Below are positions 35,160 through 44,724 of a DNA stretch of 64,000 nucleotides, piece by piece; position 1 is the stretch's first letter, and the number at the start of each line of letters is the position of its first letter. The stretch comes from Bacteroidales bacterium (GTDB lineage Bacteria > Bacteroidota > Bacteroidia > Bacteroidales > GWA2-32-17). Location: NCBI GenBank assembly GCA_013314715.1, contig JABUFC010000013.1, forward strand, positions 1 to 64,000. The letters run 5' to 3'. The notes under the pieces are model-generated. The model had not been told where the DNA came from and ran no database searches. It saw nothing but the letters and a program-made list of their open reading frames with translations. Made by a program: the position numbers and the translations under genes.

Positions 35160-37535
35160 ATGTTAAAATTTATACTTATATTATTATTTCCTTTATCACT
35201 TTGGGCACAAAAAGGTAGAATAGAAGGACGTATAGTTCAAAAGAACAACGAACCTATTCCTTTTGCAAATGTTGTAATAATTGGTACATCGATAGGTGCT
35301 TCGAGCGATTTTGATGGTAAATTTATTATTACAGCTCTTGAACCAGGCTTTTATAAACTTCAAATTAGTTCGGTTGGACATAAAACTCTTATAACACAAG
35401 ATATTCAAGTTATAACGAACAAAACAACTTATATGGATTTTACGTTAGAAGAACAAAGTTATAATTTAAATCAAATAGAGGTAACAGCCGAACGCTTTGT
35501 TAAGAAAGAAGAAAGCCCTGTTTCAATGCGAAGCATAGGAATTTCGGAAATAGAAAATAGTGCTGGTGCCAATCGCGATATAGCTCGTATCATACAAAAT
35601 TATCCGGGTGTAGCAGCTTTCCCTGTTGCCAATCGCAACGATATTATTGTTAGAGGTGGGGCTACTAACGAAAGTCGCTATTTTGTTGATGATGTCGAAA
35701 TTCCTTATATTAATCATTTTGCTACTCAAGGAGCATCTGGGGGGACCAATGGAATTATTAATGCAGACCTTATACGTGATGTTAACTTTTATGCAGGTGC
35801 ATTCCCAGCTAATAAATACAATGCATTAAGTGGTGTATTCGATTTTAAAACGGTAGATGGAAATCCCGATAAAACAAGGTATAGAGCAACTATTGGAGCA
35901 TCAGAAATATCATTAACTGCCGATGGACCATTAACCGATAAAGCTACGTATATATTATCGCTTCGACGCTCGTACTTACAATTTCTTTTTAAAGCTTTAG
36001 GACTTCCATTTTTGCCAACTTTTAACGATTATCAAACCAAAGTGCGTTATCGAATCAATAATAAAAATGAAATAACCTTTTTAAGTATTGGGGCATTAGA
36101 TCAAATGAAGCTTGACACCAAAATTAAAAATCCAACAGAAGAACAACGTTATATTTTGAATTTTTTGCCCGTTTTTGAACAATGGAATTATGCTATTGGA
36201 ACTGTATATAAACATTACGAAGAAAATGGATATTCAACCTTAGTAATTAGCAGAAACATGTTAAATAATAGTCAATATAAATATTTTAATAATACTAAAA
36301 CCGAAGCTAATAAACTTATTGATTACAAAAGTCAAGAACAAGAAAATAAATTTCGATTCGAAAAATATTTTATTCAAAATGGTTTAAAAATAAATGCAGG
36401 AATACAAGGAGAATATGCCACTTATGATGTAAACAACTATCAAAAAATTTTTTATTCTGGGCAAATCGATACATTGGTATTTAATTCTTCTTTATCATTA
36501 TTTAAGTATGGTATATATGGACAACTATCAAAAAATTTCTTGTCTGAACGTTTGAGTTTATCAATAGGTGTCAGAACCGATGCCACTCCATATAGTTCAA
36601 GCACTCATAATCCCTTAAAACAGTTATCGCCTCGAGTATCTGCTTCGTATGAATTAACAGAAAAATGGAGCATTAATGCTAATTGGGGAAATTATTATCA
36701 ATTGCCATCTTATACCATTCTTGGTTATAAAGATAAAAATGGAATTTTTGTTAATAAACAAAATGGGATTCGGTATATACAGGCTAATCATTATATATTA
36801 GGTTTTTCGTTTTTACCGAATAAATTAACAAAGCATTCCCTCGAGGGTTTTTATAAAGAATACAAAAACTATCCCTTTTTATTGAACGATTCTATTAGTC
36901 TGGCATTTAAGCCTATTGATTATGGTTTCGTTGGCAACGAACCGGTTACATCTACTTCAGTTGGTAGGGCGTATGGAATAGAATATTTATTGCAAACAAC
37001 ATTGTTAAAAAACTTAAATCTAACCTTATCTTATACTTTTGCTGTTAGTGAGTTTAAAAACAAACAACAAAAATACAGACCTACTTCGTGGGATAACCGA
37101 CATATTTTGAATTTAACAGCGAATAAGAAATTTAGTAAAAATTGGAACGTTGCACTTAAATGGCGATTTGCTGGAGGACTCCCTTATACACCTTATGATT
37201 TAGAGCGTTCGTCACAAATTGCAGCATGGGATATACAAAATCGTCCATATTTTGACTTCGATAACATAAATGGACGTCGATTTAAATCATTTCATCAGTT
37301 AGATGTTAGAGTTGAGAAAAGATATACTTTGAAAAAAACTGAATTACGACTTTATTTAGATGTTCAAAATATTTATAACTTTAAATCAGAGGAACTTCCA
37401 CGAATTACCAATTTAGATCAGAACGGTAACATTATGATCGATCCAAATAATTCAAGTCGTTACTTATTACGAGAAGTGCCTTCGTCGGGTTCGGGAACTA
37501 TATTGCCAACCATTGGAATTATTTTTAATTTTTAA
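35160..37535 (+). CDS. TonB-dependent outer-membrane receptor with CarboxypepD_reg domain
   Basis: 791 aa. Signal peptide (MLKFILILLFPLSLWAQ), CarboxypepD_reg-like domain (about 20-105; EGRIVQKNNEPIPFANVVI), plug (about 115-235; NDIIVRGGATNESRYFVDDVEIP, ALSGVFDFKT) and a beta-barrel ending in GTILPTIGIIFNF with a terminal Phe, as barrels normally do. The substrate is not evident. The next gene, 3 bases downstream, encodes a secreted DUF2271-like protein and probably acts with it. It has its own -7 box and is divergent from the TPR gene. Confidence 0.88.
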   Translation: MLKFILILLFPLSLWAQKGRIEGRIVQKNNEPIPFANVVIIGTSIGASSDFDGKFIITALEPGFYKLQISSVGHKTLITQDIQVITNKTTYMDFTLEEQSYNLNQIEVTAERFVKKEESPVSMRSIGISEIENSAGANRDIARIIQNYPGVAAFPVANRNDIIVRGGATNESRYFVDDVEIPYINHFATQGASGGTNGIINADLIRDVNFYAGAFPANKYNALSGVFDFKTVDGNPDKTRYRATIGASEISLTADGPLTDKATYILSLRRSYLQFLFKALGLPFLPTFNDYQTKVRYRINNKNEITFLSIGALDQMKLDTKIKNPTEEQRYILNFLPVFEQWNYAIGTVYKHYEENGYSTLVISRNMLNNSQYKYFNNTKTEANKLIDYKSQEQENKFRFEKYFIQNGLKINAGIQGEYATYDVNNYQKIFYSGQIDTLVFNSSLSLFKYGIYGQLSKNFLSERLSLSIGVRTDATPYSSSTHNPLKQLSPRVSASYELTEKWSINANWGNYYQLPSYTILGYKDKNGIFVNKQNGIRYIQANHYILGFSFLPNKLTKHSLEGFYKEYKNYPFLLNDSISLAFKPIDYGFVGNEPVTSTSVGRAYGIEYLLQTTLLKNLNLTLSYTFAVSEFKNKQQKYRPTSWDNRHILNLTANKKFSKNWNVALKWRFAGGLPYTPYDLERSSQIAAWDIQNRPYFDFDNINGRRFKSFHQLDVRVEKRYTLKKTELRLYLDVQNIYNFKSEELPRITNLDQNGNIMIDPNNSSRYLLREVPSSGSGTILPTIGIIFNF

Positions 37536-37538
37536 AAA

Positions 37539-38267
37539 ATGAATATGAGAGCTATTTTTTTTACATGGCTAATGACTATTGCTATTTCGGTTTTATCACA
37601 AAACAAAAACGAACCATTATTCTTTAAAACAAACCCTCAAGGGAGTGGACAAAAATTAACGATTGCATTGACCAAAGGGAGTAAATATAACCATCCTTTG
37701 TTAGCCATATGGCTAACCACAACCGAAGGAAAATACATACAAACTTTATATGTTTCGCAATCGATAGCAAAGGGGATTTACGAACATGGAAAATCGGAAC
37801 AAGGAAAATGGTTCCCGGGTGAGCATCGCCGTCCTGCCGCACTACCATATTGGGCTTTTTCAAGAGGTGTTCGTGAAGCAGATGGATTATATTTGCCGAC
37901 ACCACAACACCCAATTCCAGATACTTATACTGGGGCTACGCCTCAAAACCATTTCGTGCTCGAAACAAGGTTAGATAAACCTATTCAAGGTAAAGCAATA
38001 CTTTGGTTAGAAATCAATCAACCCTTCGATTTCAACGATTATTGGCATAATCAAAAGTTTCCAGATAACAATCAATACAGAACTTCTGGACAACCCAGTT
38101 TGGTTTATGCCGTCATCGTCGATTTTAATAGTCCTATTAAAGAGTATTATTTAAATCCGATGGGGCATGGACACCCCACAGGTGAAGATGGAACATTATT
38201 TACCGATTTGACAACATTAACGTCAGCTTTAAAAATTGTAGAAAAAATTAAAATTCAATTTGAATAG
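37539..38267 (+). CDS. Secreted protein, DUF2271-like
   Basis: 242 aa with a signal peptide ending ISVLSQ; the start may be 37539 or the ATG at 37545. The body resembles DUF2271: HPLLAIWLTTTEGKYIQTLYVS (a V-W-[IL]-E-x-x-x-G-x-x-V-x-T-L pattern) followed by KWFPGEHRRPAALPYWAFSRG. A late segment NPMGHGHPTGEDG is rich in Gly and His. Family function is unknown; some members occur beside PepSY or TonB genes linked to iron. Here it sits 3 bases after a TonB receptor and was probably cotranscribed with it. The family assignment is from pattern memory only. Confidence 0.6.
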   Translation: MNMRAIFFTWLMTIAISVLSQNKNEPLFFKTNPQGSGQKLTIALTKGSKYNHPLLAIWLTTTEGKYIQTLYVSQSIAKGIYEHGKSEQGKWFPGEHRRPAALPYWAFSRGVREADGLYLPTPQHPIPDTYTGATPQNHFVLETRLDKPIQGKAILWLEINQPFDFNDYWHNQKFPDNNQYRTSGQPSLVYAVIVDFNSPIKEYYLNPMGHGHPTGEDGTLFTDLTTLTSALKIVEKIKIQFE

Positions 38268-38291
38268 TTTTTAATTTTTTATTTACCTTTG
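38259..38291 (+). promoter_or_regulatory. Promoter of the Yip1-like gene and smpB
   Basis: TTTG at 38259-38262 and TACCTTTG at 38284-38291 are 21 bases apart. The ATG at 38306 follows closely. The first element overlaps the end of the preceding gene. Confidence 0.5.
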
Positions 38292-38305
38292 AGAAAAAAA
38301 TGATT

Positions 38306-38902
38306 ATGGATATAAATGCTTTTATCAATCGTACCAAAAACTTAATTGTTAAACCTGAAGAAGAATGGAAAACCATTGAAGCTGAACAAACCAAAGCTTC
38401 AGTAGTATTTAGCAATTTTGTATTACCTTATTTAGTGCTAAATTTTATAGCGTCTATTTTAGGAAGCTTTTTGTTTGCTGGTAGGATTTTGTTTTATAAT
38501 CCTATATATTATGGCATTGCTACTGCATTGACTTCCTTTTTGGTATATGTAATTGTACTTTTTGTAACTCCTGTTATTATTAAAGCTTTAGCATCATCTT
38601 TTGGAACCGAGGTAGATAAAGATAAGGCATTTAAATTAGTGGCTTATTCGTTTGTTCCTTCTTATATAATAGGAATTTTGGTCGGTATTTTGCCCTTATT
38701 AGGTATTTTAGGAATTTTAGGTTTGTATTCATTATATGTATTGTGGCATGGCTTTGGCTCTTTACTTCATACTCCCGAAGATAAAAAAGTTGGATTTTTT
38801 ATTGTAAGTATCTTAATTATTATTGGAGAATATTTAATATTAGGCTTTATTTTAGGGGCTATTTTATTGGGATTAATTGCTGGAAGTTTTTATATGATGT
38901 AA
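38306..38902 (+). CDS. Yip1-domain inner-membrane protein
   Basis: About 198 aa. A short cytosolic start, MDINAFINRTKNLIVKPEEEWKTIEAEQ, with the F-x-x-R-x-x-x-L-I-x-x-P-x-x-E-W pattern of bacterial Yip1 proteins, precedes five hydrophobic segments (about 33-58, 70-95, 110-140, 142-160, 172-195). The role of bacterial Yip1 proteins is unknown. It is followed after 8 bases by smpB. Confidence 0.75.
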   Translation: MDINAFINRTKNLIVKPEEEWKTIEAEQTKASVVFSNFVLPYLVLNFIASILGSFLFAGRILFYNPIYYGIATALTSFLVYVIVLFVTPVIIKALASSFGTEVDKDKAFKLVAYSFVPSYIIGILVGILPLLGILGILGLYSLYVLWHGFGSLLHTPEDKKVGFFIVSILIIIGEYLILGFILGAILLGLIAGSFYMM

Positions 38903-38910
38903 TACTGTAA

Positions 38911-39366
38911 ATGAGCAAAGAGAAAATAATTGCTAAAAACAAAAAAGCATATTTTTTATACGAAATTGTAGAGGTTTTTACAGCAGGTATTGTACTTACA
39001 GGAAGCGAAATTAAGTCTATTCGTGCAGGTAAAGTTAATTTTGTTGATTCGTATGCGATACTTATAAATGGCGAATTAATTTTAAAAGGCTTACATATTG
39101 CACCATATGAGCATGGTGGATATGCTAACCACGAACCAACACGCGACAGGAAATTGTTGTTGACAAAAAGCGAAATAAACAGAATTAATAGAAAAGTTAC
39201 AGAAAAAGGATTGACGTTAGTTCCTTTATCTTGTTTTATTTCTGAAAAAGGTTATGCAAAGCTCGAAATAGCTATTGTTAAAGGTAAAAAGGCATTCGAT
39301 AAACGTGAATCAATTAAAAAGAAGGATAACGCTCGCGATACAGAACGTAATTTAAGCGATTATTGA
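38911..39366 (+). CDS. smpB: SsrA-binding protein SmpB
   Basis: Delivers tmRNA to stalled ribosomes for trans-translation. 151 aa with the OB-fold core: NKKAYFLYEIVEVFTAGIVL, TGSEIKSIRAGKVNFVDSYA, and HIAPYEHGGYANHEPTRDRKLLL. The basic C-terminal tail (KGKKAFDKRESIKKKD...) enters the ribosomal A site. Normal length. It overlaps the convergent OMP gene by 7 bases. The tmRNA gene is not in the window. Confidence 0.97.
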   Translation: MSKEKIIAKNKKAYFLYEIVEVFTAGIVLTGSEIKSIRAGKVNFVDSYAILINGELILKGLHIAPYEHGGYANHEPTRDRKLLLTKSEINRINRKVTEKGLTLVPLSCFISEKGYAKLEIAIVKGKKAFDKRESIKKKDNARDTERNLSDY

Positions 39367-40751
39367 TCGAAGAAGTAATCGTTCAACTCGTAAATATCTT
39401 CAATAGTTAAGTTAGTTTGCATATCGAAAAATTTATCGATAGCTATGTTTATTTCTTCTACTGAAATATAACCATCGTTGTTTAAGTCAATGGGTTTAAA
39501 CTTAGCAGGCATTTCTTCGTAAGAGCGTTTGAATTTTTTGGTTTTTGATTTTTCGGGACAAAGTGATGGAAAATAATCGCAAAGGTTTTCCATAGGAACG
39601 GCATTAGGTGGGTTCGAAAGAGCAATAAGTTCATCTTCGGTATAAGTTACACCTTTAAGATTTACAAGTGCATTTTTCTTCGATTCGGGTTCGTCGTCTC
39701 TGTAATCGGGAATTCCGTCGGCATCTTTGTCTATGGGGCATCCTTTGGTATCTACTTTCGTATTAACAGGGGTTTCGGGACATTCGTCCCAAAGGTCAAT
39801 GACTCCATCGCCATCTTCATCTTCTTTGTCGAGCATTGCAAAATCAACATCGCCAAAATGACTTTCCATTGGGGTTAGTTTTGGAGGGCTAAACAAATCG
39901 TATGAAATAGTAAAATAAGTAAATAAAAAATGATCGCCTTTTTTATCTCCTTTTCGCGAGCCTTCGCCTTTATTGCTTACATTATCAATGTTGTCGTTAA
40001 AAGTAAAATGATAGCTAACACCAACTTTGGCTTTAAGCCTATGGGTATATTTATATTCTAAGCTAAAATCGATAGGAAATGCGATGGCCACTTGTGGATA
40101 TTTACCAACCCCATCAAGGTTCAATTCGCGGAGATCGGTTTCGTATTTATAATCACGATGAAGCATTATGCTGGTAAGTTCGTTGCCTTGGTTTTCGTCA
40201 ACATTGCGAATAGTCCCATCGCTCCAATAATGATATAAATTTCCATTGGCATCGTATAAATCAGCCTTCGAATTAAATTCAAAAGATTCAATACCTATTG
40301 CTATTGTGGGAAGCAGACGAGATGGCTTTTTAATGAGGTGAAGGAAATTGTATTGTGCCATAGCGCCGCCTATTAAAGCATCGGTTTGAAAGTTGATAAA
40401 TCGGCCTTCGGTTTGGGTGTTTCCTGTCATTTTTCCATATATAACATTAAAGCGAAGGTCGAAATATTTGTTGATGGTGCGTGAAATTACAAAATTCCAC
40501 GCTCCTCTTCCTACGGTTGGGTGTGTTGAATAATTGTCGCGGACATCGCCTATAAAAGTGAAAAATCCTCGTCCAATACCAATAATAGGTTTATAAACAA
40601 GTTTTTCGGGTTGGGGTGTTGTGTCGAGTAAAATATATTCATAAGGGCTGGGACCTTTAAACATATTAGAATCAATAGGCTCTTCTTGGGCATATAACAA
40701 TGTTGTTGTTAAAACAAAAAAAAGTATGAAACCTATTGAATATTTTTGCAT
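39360..40751 (-). CDS. Outer-membrane barrel protein with thrombospondin-3 and EF-hand repeats
   Basis: 463 aa. Signal peptide (to about LLYAQ), a beta-barrel-like region (about 45-290) of aromatic-rich strands, then DEDGDGVIDLWDECPETP and DKDADGIPDYRDDEPE (about 315-360), calcium-binding thrombospondin-type-3 repeats of the kind found in OmpA-family proteins. Unlike OmpA no peptidoglycan-binding domain follows. Instead the C-terminus carries an EF-hand-like loop, DLNNDGYISVEEI (about 424-436). It is probably an outer-membrane structural protein; function unknown. Convergent with smpB. Confidence 0.75.
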   Translation of the reverse strand: MQKYSIGFILFFVLTTTLLYAQEEPIDSNMFKGPSPYEYILLDTTPQPEKLVYKPIIGIGRGFFTFIGDVRDNYSTHPTVGRGAWNFVISRTINKYFDLRFNVIYGKMTGNTQTEGRFINFQTDALIGGAMAQYNFLHLIKKPSRLLPTIAIGIESFEFNSKADLYDANGNLYHYWSDGTIRNVDENQGNELTSIMLHRDYKYETDLRELNLDGVGKYPQVAIAFPIDFSLEYKYTHRLKAKVGVSYHFTFNDNIDNVSNKGEGSRKGDKKGDHFLFTYFTISYDLFSPPKLTPMESHFGDVDFAMLDKEDEDGDGVIDLWDECPETPVNTKVDTKGCPIDKDADGIPDYRDDEPESKKNALVNLKGVTYTEDELIALSNPPNAVPMENLCDYFPSLCPEKSKTKKFKRSYEEMPAKFKPIDLNNDGYISVEEINIAIDKFFDMQTNLTIEDIYELNDYFFDQ

Positions 40752-40805
40752 TTGTATAAATTTTCAACTTTTATACGCAAAGATACAACGAAAGTTTTAT
40801 TTTTT

Positions 40806-42185
40806 TTACTGTATCCATTTTTGATTTGCTATCATGAGTGCTTCTTGAACAGTAATACGTGTCCCGTTATTGTAGGCCGATACAAAAGCATCGTGAATGG
40901 GAGTGTTTTGCCATATTTGAATGCGTTTGTCTCTGGCTTCCTTATATAATCCAAAGGAGCCAACAGTGTATTTGTGCCAACCTTCGTGTTGTTCTACTTG
41001 TACAGGTTCATTAATATTAAAAGTTTTGAAGTAATAGCGTGGGTTAACAGGTTTATGCCCTGCTGCTATTTGAACTCTAAACTTTATGCCAGTTTCGGGA
41101 ATATTGATTTGTTGATTGTTTTTATTTTGTTTCGATTGTTTTTGAGTATTATTTTGATTGGAGGTGTTATTAACTACCATGGATTCATTATTCTTATTTT
41201 TTTGTATTGTATTGTTATTTAAATTTTGTTGATTATTTTTATTGTTTGTATTAATTTGAGCGGTTTCGTTATTATTACTGATATTGATTTGATTAACTCG
41301 TTGTTGTTTTTGTTCATTCACAGATGCCATAATGGCTGAATTTAAAAATTCGCGATTTTGAATGGATTTAATTTTTGTTGCTTCGTTTTCAATATATGAT
41401 AAAGAGCCCGTTAGGTTGGGCATTTCGCTTACACCATCTTTGGGAGTGAGTTTATAAGACACAATAAATTGCTTTTGTGGAGGAAGTGACATCCATAAAA
41501 ATTTTACAGTATTGTCTTTAAAAGAAAAGATAGCTTCATTATTTTCGATGGCGGTAGCGGTATAGCCTTCAGGGATTTTTTCTTGAATTTTAGCAAACTT
41601 GTCGCGAGGTAAATTGGCTGTATTTACAAGTAAACTAACTATTATTTCATTGTTAGTCCTTTCTACTTGTCGATAACAGAAAATATTATCTAGCTGAAAA
41701 TCATTAGAGGCTTGGGTTTGAATGGTGTCTTGAGCTTGATTGTTATTAGCTAGATATCCAGTTGGTCTGATAATAACCGATACAGTGGGAGATTCTACAT
41801 TTTTACGTTCGTTGTTTTCGATATAACTAAAAATTCCTGTTAAAAAGAGAGGACCTTCTGCTGTGGGGTCAATGTTGATTTTGTAAGAGAATGTAATTTG
41901 ACTATCCCTTGGCAAGCTAAGCCAGCCCACTATGATTCTTTGATCTTTAAAGGTAAAATCACCACTCGGAATGTTTAATGCTTCGGCAGTATATCCTACA
42001 GGCAAATTTTGTTGATAGCGTGCAAAACTATTAACATTACCTTTATTTATAGTAACTTGAATAATGATAGATGAGCCTACTACCGCTTCTTCAGGTGCCT
42101 GAATAGAAACCGATACAGGATCTTGAAACAGTGATAATATTAAAAAGCCAATAAAATTAAATATGTAAAATAAATATTTTATCAT
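40806..42185 (-). CDS. Secreted protein with two Ig-like repeats, Asn/Gln linker and SPOR domain
   Basis: About 459 aa from ATG 42185. A signal peptide is followed by two homologous domains (about 20-140 and 165-285). Both contain [QE]-x-[LI]-P-x-G-Y-T-A, then F-x-F-K-D, [LW]-x-SLP, and LTG-x-x-SYIEN. Next is a 75-residue low-complexity linker rich in Asn and Gln, then a SPOR-like domain (about 365-455; IKFRVQIAAGHKP and GWHKYTVGSFGLYKEARDKR). The SPOR domain suggests binding to septal peptidoglycan. The repeated domain resembles no family I can name. It probably has its own promoter within the 230-base gap upstream. Confidence 0.65.
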   Translation of the reverse strand: MIKYLFYIFNFIGFLILSLFQDPVSVSIQAPEEAVVGSSIIIQVTINKGNVNSFARYQQNLPVGYTAEALNIPSGDFTFKDQRIIVGWLSLPRDSQITFSYKINIDPTAEGPLFLTGIFSYIENNERKNVESPTVSVIIRPTGYLANNNQAQDTIQTQASNDFQLDNIFCYRQVERTNNEIIVSLLVNTANLPRDKFAKIQEKIPEGYTATAIENNEAIFSFKDNTVKFLWMSLPPQKQFIVSYKLTPKDGVSEMPNLTGSLSYIENEATKIKSIQNREFLNSAIMASVNEQKQQRVNQINISNNNETAQINTNNKNNQQNLNNNTIQKNKNNESMVVNNTSNQNNTQKQSKQNKNNQQINIPETGIKFRVQIAAGHKPVNPRYYFKTFNINEPVQVEQHEGWHKYTVGSFGLYKEARDKRIQIWQNTPIHDAFVSAYNNGTRITVQEALMIANQKWIQ

Positions 42186-42191
42186 TAACAA

Positions 42192-42421
42192 TAGTTAAGA
42201 CTAAGTTTTAGTTTCAAATGTAAATATTATATTTGAATGTATCATTTTTTTACAAAAAAATATTAACAATTGTTGATAAATAATGTTCATAACTTGCAAT
42301 GTTCATATTTTATGAGCAATACAAAAGTATTAAAAAATTGTTAATAAGTCAAATTATTAACCATATATTTGAACATTTTTTCTTAAAAACAAAAAAATGA
42401 ACGTCAAATTTTAATGAAAGG
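42192..42421 (-). promoter_or_regulatory. AT-rich intergenic region with candidate -7 boxes and a terminator
   Basis: Minus-strand boxes TACATTTG (42222-42215) and TACTTTTG (42329-42322) could start the downstream SPOR gene; neither has a good -33. GTTAATAA and TTATTAAC (42340-42361) form an 8-bp hairpin followed on the minus strand by AATTTTTTAA, a weak intrinsic terminator for the PD40/PKD gene upstream. No gene is seen here. Confidence 0.45.
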
Positions 42422-43807
42422 TTATTCGTTTTTTATTACTTCAAATGTTTTAATTGCACATTTTTTTATTTCAACATTATTATTGTCGATGGCGATATAA
42501 CCCAATTTGACGGTATAAGTGCCCGGTTTTTTGAAAATTCTTTCGCAGGTTTGTCCGGTAGCTTTATAGCCATCGCTAAACATCCAAACATATTGCTTAA
42601 TGTTTCCATTCGGTAAGTATGATTCTTGTCCGTCAAAAACAACTTTTTGGCCTATAAAAATGGTATCGGGATGTGTAATATAGGGTTGAATAGGTTTTTC
42701 GAGCAACATGTCGTAGTTAGCTACTTCTTGTATTTCATTTGAAATAGTATCAATCATAATAAGCGTAACATGATAGTTGCCATAATCGTTAAAACAGTGG
42801 TCAGCTTCCCATCCATTGACTTGGGTGCTGTCTCCAAAATTCCATTGGTAAATAACAGGCAACGTATCGAGATATTGCGAAGTTTCGTCTAAAAAGTGAT
42901 AACAAAGGTTCTTTTCGATCATGGTATCGCATTGTTCAAAGATGGGTAAATTTGAATAAAACCGATATATATCATCGGTTTTTTTACGGTCAGATGAGAA
43001 AAATCCTTTTTCAAAACTCGAGTCGCAAAAAAATGAAATATCATTGGCAGTAGAATTAATAGGTTCGGGAAGTACAGTAGCAGGTTGCCATTGCAAATTT
43101 TCTTGTTCTGAGAAGTAAATATCAAATTTTTTAGTGCTATCGCGATTCGATGAAAAATATAAACGATTAGCAATTAAATAAGGATAGATTTCGTCTTTGG
43201 CAGAGTTAATGGCTTTGCCTAAATTGATGGGTGTATCCCATGTGGTATCTTTTTTCTCAGAAACATAAAGGTCAAAACCACCATATCCACCGGGCATATC
43301 CGATGAAAAATACAAAAAACGACCATCGGGAGAAAGACTTGGGTGTCCTAATCGATAATAATTATTGTTGTATGGAAAAGCTTTAACAATAGGTGGAAAA
43401 CCATGACTGAAATCATAGAAGAATAGACCTACAGGTGCCTTGTGTTTTTTACCACCTTTAATATAAAAATTCTGACTTACTACAAAAGTATCGCCCCAAG
43501 CAATAGCCGGACCATCGTGAAAAGTGGTATTGATGTAATGAAGCATGGAGTCAATGCTAGTTTTTACAATTTTATCATTTTGAAGATAATAAACATCGTA
43601 AAAAAATTTATTATCGCTGGTTTTGGTGCTTTGAATGGCAGTTGTTTTTTTATTGCTGGTATAAATCAACCCGTTTTTATAAATAAAGGGAGCTATCTCG
43701 CTGTAATCGTTCGTGTTTATTGATTCATGAATGACTTCTATGTACGATTGTGCTTCTCCAAAAAGAAAGCTAAACACAAAAAACGCTATAATACCTACCC
43801 TTATCAT
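42422..43807 (-). CDS. PD40 beta-propeller plus PKD-domain envelope protein
   Basis: 461 aa. The signal peptide ends GEAQ. WD40-like PD40 repeats follow (about 100-285), with the signatures GHPSLSPDGRFLYFSSDMPGG, LIANRLYFSSNRDS and DISFFCDSSFEKGFFSSDRK. Two PKD-like domains are C-terminal (about 315-375, with YQWNFGDSTQVNGWEADHCF, and about 380-458, with YVWMFSDGYKATGQTCERIF). PorE and related T9SS proteins combine PD40 with other domains but end in an OmpA domain, absent here. It is third in the run adhesin, PorP/SprF, this gene, with 2 bases to the PorP gene, so it may take part in export or anchoring of that adhesin. Confidence 0.75.
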   Translation of the reverse strand: MIRVGIIAFFVFSFLFGEAQSYIEVIHESINTNDYSEIAPFIYKNGLIYTSNKKTTAIQSTKTSDNKFFYDVYYLQNDKIVKTSIDSMLHYINTTFHDGPAIAWGDTFVVSQNFYIKGGKKHKAPVGLFFYDFSHGFPPIVKAFPYNNNYYRLGHPSLSPDGRFLYFSSDMPGGYGGFDLYVSEKKDTTWDTPINLGKAINSAKDEIYPYLIANRLYFSSNRDSTKKFDIYFSEQENLQWQPATVLPEPINSTANDISFFCDSSFEKGFFSSDRKKTDDIYRFYSNLPIFEQCDTMIEKNLCYHFLDETSQYLDTLPVIYQWNFGDSTQVNGWEADHCFNDYGNYHVTLIMIDTISNEIQEVANYDMLLEKPIQPYITHPDTIFIGQKVVFDGQESYLPNGNIKQYVWMFSDGYKATGQTCERIFKKPGTYTVKLGYIAIDNNNVEIKKCAIKTFEVIKNE

Positions 43808-43809
43808 CG

Positions 43810-44724
43810 TTAAAAGAATCTTGTTGAATAAACATTGTATTGCCTGATGAGTTCGTATCTCAGAACAATTTCATTCGATCCTGTGGTTACTTTTTGTAAG
43901 GGAGAAGTTGTAAAATCATGGGCATAACCCAATCGTAATTGTTTATTGATTTGATATTCCATTGAGAAAACCAAAGCATCGGCTGTGCGAACGGAAACTC
44001 CTAATGATAACGTATTCATTACAATAACCGACAAGTTTAAATCAATCTGACCATCGTTTTTAATAGCTTTAAAAAAGAACGATGGATGAAGTTGAATGTC
44101 TTTACCTAAATTAAAAACAAAACCGGATGCTAAATATGAAGTTAATGCTTTGGTATTGATGCTATCGTAAGCTTGCAATGAATTATAGCCAAAAGAAGAG
44201 AGTAGAGGTAAAGAATAAGAGAAATAAAAATGTGGAGCATAATAATAAATTCCAAAGCCTGCATCAAATTTTGTTTGATGAAAAACCACTCCGTCAAAAA
44301 CTTGATCGTTGGGTTGGTTGGTTTTTACTTGTGAGAGGTCTGCTTTAAATGAGGTAATTCCCGTTTTTAAGCCAAAAGCAAGGTTTCGTTTGCCTTCTTT
44401 CATGCGAATACGGTAAACATAATTTACACCTAAGCCTGTAAAGCGGCTAACACCTATTTTATCGTTAAATGCAATGAATCCTGCGGCTAAGTTTAACTTT
44501 TTTAATGGAGTATGAAAGCCAAAATTCATGGTTCGAGGTGCGCCTTCTAAACCTGTCCATTGCTGGCGAGCCATAAGATTGGCTGAAAAAACTTCGCGAC
44601 TACCGGCATAGGCAGGGTTTATTATTTGTCCGTTCATGTAAAATTGGCTTAACGATTGAAAATATTGACTTTTTCCAATCATTGTAAGGCATAGTATTCC
44701 ATATAGTAATAGCCACTTTCTCAT
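43810..44724 (-). CDS. PorP/SprF-family type IX secretion membrane protein
   Basis: 304 aa outer-membrane barrel. Signal peptide, then the family opening FYMNGQIINPAYAGSREVFSANLMARQ, the conserved N-P-A-x-A-G-S and R-x-Q-W signature, with WTGLEGAPRTMNFGFHTPL next. The C-terminal strand pattern QLRLGYAHDFTTSPL is typical too. Such proteins (SprF for SprB) are dedicated partners that help a neighbouring T9SS adhesin reach or stay on the surface. It overlaps the adhesin gene by 4 bases and precedes the PD40/PKD gene by 2. Confidence 0.92.
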   Translation of the reverse strand: MRKWLLLYGILCLTMIGKSQYFQSLSQFYMNGQIINPAYAGSREVFSANLMARQQWTGLEGAPRTMNFGFHTPLKKLNLAAGFIAFNDKIGVSRFTGLGVNYVYRIRMKEGKRNLAFGLKTGITSFKADLSQVKTNQPNDQVFDGVVFHQTKFDAGFGIYYYAPHFYFSYSLPLLSSFGYNSLQAYDSINTKALTSYLASGFVFNLGKDIQLHPSFFFKAIKNDGQIDLNLSVIVMNTLSLGVSVRTADALVFSMEYQINKQLRLGYAHDFTTSPLQKVTTGSNEIVLRYELIRQYNVYSTRFF

